Positions 62,022-64,000 of a stretch of DNA of 64,000 bases are shown one piece after another. Location of the stretch: NCBI RefSeq assembly GCF_001618865.1, contig NZ_CP015136.1:7103001-7167000 (forward strand). Reading direction: 5' to 3'. Every line of letters begins with the position of its first letter. Positions within the stretch are counted from its first letter, which is position 1. Source of the stretch: Luteitalea pratensis (GTDB lineage Bacteria > Acidobacteriota > Vicinamibacteria > Vicinamibacterales > Vicinamibacteraceae). Made by a program: the position numbers and the translations under genes. Under the pieces are notes generated by a model. The model had not been told where the DNA came from and did not search any database. It worked only from the letters and a program-made list of their open reading frames with translations.

Positions 62022-63055
62022 GCACCCCCATCAGTGACCGTCCGATCAAGGTCGGCGTCGTCGGCCTCGGCTTCATGGGCCTGACCCACATCAACGCCTA
62101 CCGCAAGATCGCCGGTGTCGACGTGGTTGCCGTGTGCGATGCGGTGCGGCAGCCGGTCAACGGCGTACTGACGGGCATCGCCGGCAACGTCGCGGGCTCT
62201 GACACCGTCGATCTCGGCGCGTCGGTGTGCGCATACTCGAAGATCGAGGATTTGCTCGCCGACGATGCGGTCGACCTGGTCGATCTGTGCCTGCCGACGC
62301 CGCTGCACGTGCCCCAGACGCTGGCGGCCCTGCAGGCGGGCAAGCACGTGATCTGCGAGAAGCCGCTCGCGCGCACATCGGCGCAGTCGCGGCTGATTGT
62401 CGACGCCGCGGCCACCGCGAAGACGTTCTTCATGCCGGCGATGTGCATGCGTTTCTGGCCGGGCTGGGCATGGCTGAAGGACCTCAAGGCCGCCGGCACC
62501 CATGGCGACATCCTGACGGCGCGGTTCCGGCGCGTGTCGGCGCCCCCGGGATGGAGCCGTGACACCTACTTCAAGGGGGGTGATTCGGGTGGCGCGCTGT
62601 TCGACCTGCACGTCCACGACACCGATTTCGTGCAGTACCTGTTCGGCCGGCCCACAGCCGTCTTCTCGACCGGCGTGAGCCGCTTCAGTGGCGCCACCGA
62701 TCACGTGGTGACGCAGTACATGGTGCCTGGCGGCGCGACCGTGTATTCCGAAGGCAGCTGGCTGCTCGCGAGCGGATTCGCGATGTCGTACACGGTGATG
62801 TTCGAGCGCGCGACCATCGACTACGACTCGGCGCGCGGCAACGCCGCCCTCCAGGTCTGGGAGGAAGGCAAGGAGCCGCAGGTGATCGTCCCCGAGGGGC
62901 CCGATGGCTACGTCGGCGAACTGCAACACCTCATCACCGCGATCCGGACCGGCCAGGCGCCCTCCATCGTCACGGCGCAGGACGGCCTGAGCGCGGTGGA
63001 GATCTGCGAAGCGGAAGAGCGGTCGGTACAGACAGGCCAGGTCGTCACGCTCTGA
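62018..63055 (+). CDS. Gfo/Idh/MocA-family oxidoreductase
   Basis: The 345-residue protein has an N-terminal Rossmann domain (KVGVVGLGFMGLTHINAYRKI), the conserved EKP motif in VICEKPLA (catalytic-region Lys) and a C-terminal beta-sheet domain with DLHVHDTDFVQYLFG. It oxidises or reduces a sugar or cyclitol with NAD(P). GTG 62018 overlaps the previous stop by 4 bp, so it is coupled to the TIM-barrel gene. The substrate is unknown. Confidence 0.88.
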   Translation: MSTPISDRPIKVGVVGLGFMGLTHINAYRKIAGVDVVAVCDAVRQPVNGVLTGIAGNVAGSDTVDLGASVCAYSKIEDLLADDAVDLVDLCLPTPLHVPQTLAALQAGKHVICEKPLARTSAQSRLIVDAAATAKTFFMPAMCMRFWPGWAWLKDLKAAGTHGDILTARFRRVSAPPGWSRDTYFKGGDSGGALFDLHVHDTDFVQYLFGRPTAVFSTGVSRFSGATDHVVTQYMVPGGATVYSEGSWLLASGFAMSYTVMFERATIDYDSARGNAALQVWEEGKEPQVIVPEGPDGYVGELQHLITAIRTGQAPSIVTAQDGLSAVEICEAEERSVQTGQVVTL

Positions 63056-63091
63056 TTCGGCTTTCCGGCGGTTCTCGGCTAGTCTCGCTCC

Positions 63092-64000
63092 GTGGCGAAC
63101 CTCACAGAACTCCAGACTCCGCTCGTGGTCGTCGACGCACCAGCCATGCGGCGCAACATCACCCGCATGGCCGAAGCCGCAGCCGCCGGCGGCAAGCTCC
63201 TACGGCCGCACGGCAAGACCCACAAGAGCGGCTGGATCGCCCGCGAGCAGATCGCCGCGGGAGCGGTCGGAATGACGTGCGCGAAGCCCGGAGAGGCCGA
63301 GGTCTTCGCCGCGGCTGAGATCCAGGACATCCGGATCGCCTATCCGATTTCGCCGACCTATGCGCCCCGTATCCTTTCGCTGATGGACGGCGTCCGCATC
63401 TCGACCATCGTCGATGATCTGGAAGTCGCAGGGGGGTGGTCCGACGCGATGGTGGCGGCGGGGCGCCGGCTCGAAGTGCTCGTCAAGATCGACGTCGGGA
63501 CGCATCGCTGCGGCGTGGACCCGCGGCAGCGCGACGCGCTCGGCTTCATCGAGCGGGTGAGCGGCATGCCGGGGCTCGACCTGCGCGGCCTGCTCAGCCA
63601 CGCGGGACATTCCTACGCGGCCGGCTCGGTCGAGGAGATTGCCGACGTCGCGCGAGCCGAGGCCGCCATGATGGCCGAGCTCGTCGAGGGATGCCGCGCG
63701 CGCGGTGTCGCGCTCGAGGAAGTGAGCGTCGGCTCGACGCCGACGGCGCTGGTGAGCGCGACCCTGGATGGAATCACCGAACTTCGCCCCGGCAACTATG
63801 TCTTCCACGACCGCACCCAGGTCGGCCTGGGAGTCGTCGACTGGCCCGGCTGTGCGCTGCGGGTCCACGCTTCGGTGACGACCTTCCCCGCGCCCGACCG
63901 GCTCGTACTCGACTGCGGGAGCAAGGTACTTTCCTCGGACGGCGCCCGCGGGTTCTCGGCCACGCCGGGGTTCGGGGTCATCCTCGGGCCCGACGGGCAA
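63092..64000 (+). CDS. D-threonine aldolase-like PLP enzyme, 3' end beyond the window
   Basis: The first 303 codons are present. The alanine-racemase-like barrel has the cofactor lysine in RPHGKTHKS (Lys42), a conserved VKIDVGTHRCGV, LLSHAGHSY and VSVGSTPTA. This matches D-threonine aldolase / D-serine dehydratase-like proteins (Mn2+ and PLP dependent), which cleave D-threonine to glycine and acetaldehyde. The GTG start lies 36 bp after the Gfo/Idh stop, so it may belong to that operon. The C-terminal metal-binding region is not in view. Confidence 0.88.
   Translation, partial: MANLTELQTPLVVVDAPAMRRNITRMAEAAAAGGKLLRPHGKTHKSGWIAREQIAAGAVGMTCAKPGEAEVFAAAEIQDIRIAYPISPTYAPRILSLMDGVRISTIVDDLEVAGGWSDAMVAAGRRLEVLVKIDVGTHRCGVDPRQRDALGFIERVSGMPGLDLRGLLSHAGHSYAAGSVEEIADVARAEAAMMAELVEGCRARGVALEEVSVGSTPTALVSATLDGITELRPGNYVFHDRTQVGLGVVDWPGCALRVHASVTTFPAPDRLVLDCGSKVLSSDGARGFSATPGFGVILGPDGQ

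Noticed and set aside
61229-63055. A 608-codon plus-strand frame starting inside the TIM-barrel gene
   Set aside because: Its first 270 codons are a low-complexity Arg-rich shadow; the real Gfo/Idh gene starts at GTG 62018 with a 4-bp overlap.
63200-64000. A 266-codon minus-strand frame at the right edge
   Set aside because: It is the antisense shadow of the D-threonine aldolase-like gene, which has a full PLP motif on the plus strand.

Overview
The window is a GC-rich bacterial chromosome segment, densely coded on both strands. I see no rRNA, tRNA, CRISPR array or recognisable transposase. Gene content (hpnCDE squalene synthesis, MacB-type permeases split from their ATPase, a Ser/Thr kinase fused to a TolB-like propeller, DUF1800/DUF1501 pair, flavin-dependent thymidylate synthase) and the many interspersed palindromes suggest an acidobacterium, probably class Vicinamibacteria (Luteitalea-like). 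This placement is an inference from gene content, not from a marker gene.

Layout. 1-5.9 kb: end of a winged-helix regulator, then minus-strand FAA-family dehydratase, metallo-hydrolase, VOC protein, a def-thyX-thioesterase operon and class I aldolase. 5.9-9.1 kb: hpnC-hpnD-hpnE. 9.2-13.9 kb: short MutY, TMEM175-like channel, Nudix hydrolase, YgfZ, an exported alpha/beta hydrolase. 13.9-17.8 kb: adaptor plus two ABC permeases without an ATPase. 18.3-22.6 kb: PntAA, FHA protein, Ser/Thr kinase. 22.8-30.8 kb: GloB-like hydrolase, PLP dehydratase, MFS exporter, SDR, MDH-like protein, two CNNM/CorC proteins, ECF sigma factor. 30.9-34.5 kb: lpdA, E2 and lipB. 34.7-41.2 kb: a candidate peptide-signalling cassette. 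41.3-42.6 kb: HU, QueF, Smr protein. 43.1-48.6 kb: a SNF2-helicase/adenine-methyltransferase pair, probably defence. 48.6-64 kb: sulfite-exporter pair, PanE, flavin amine oxidase, PfkB kinase, hybrid histidine kinase, M14 peptidase, purple acid phosphatase, DUF1800/DUF1501, and a sugar/amino-acid operon (TIM-barrel isomerase, Gfo/Idh, D-threonine aldolase-like) running off the right end.

The most interesting locus is 34.7-41.2 kb. An NtrC-type regulator is followed by a sigma-54-like promoter, a radical SAM/SPASM maturase with a PqqD-like N-terminus, a 32-residue two-cysteine peptide, a peptide-binding lipoprotein and an NtrB-like sensor kinase whose start overlaps the lipoprotein stop. The gene order suggests a modified peptide made, sensed outside the membrane and fed back on its own sigma-54 promoter. 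I know of no described system with this arrangement.

The second theme is non-coding. Short tandem repeats with a 7-bp period (a few 8, 9 or 15 bp) but different sequence at each site occupy more than a dozen intergenic loci. At least three families of perfect palindromes (GTAGGGAC..., GTCGACCTGAAGGTCGAC, CGGACTTGTCCG) lie beside or within them. These repeats supply or abut the stop codons of about ten genes, add a tail to one enzyme, sit in frame inside panE and supply the apparent start of hpnD.
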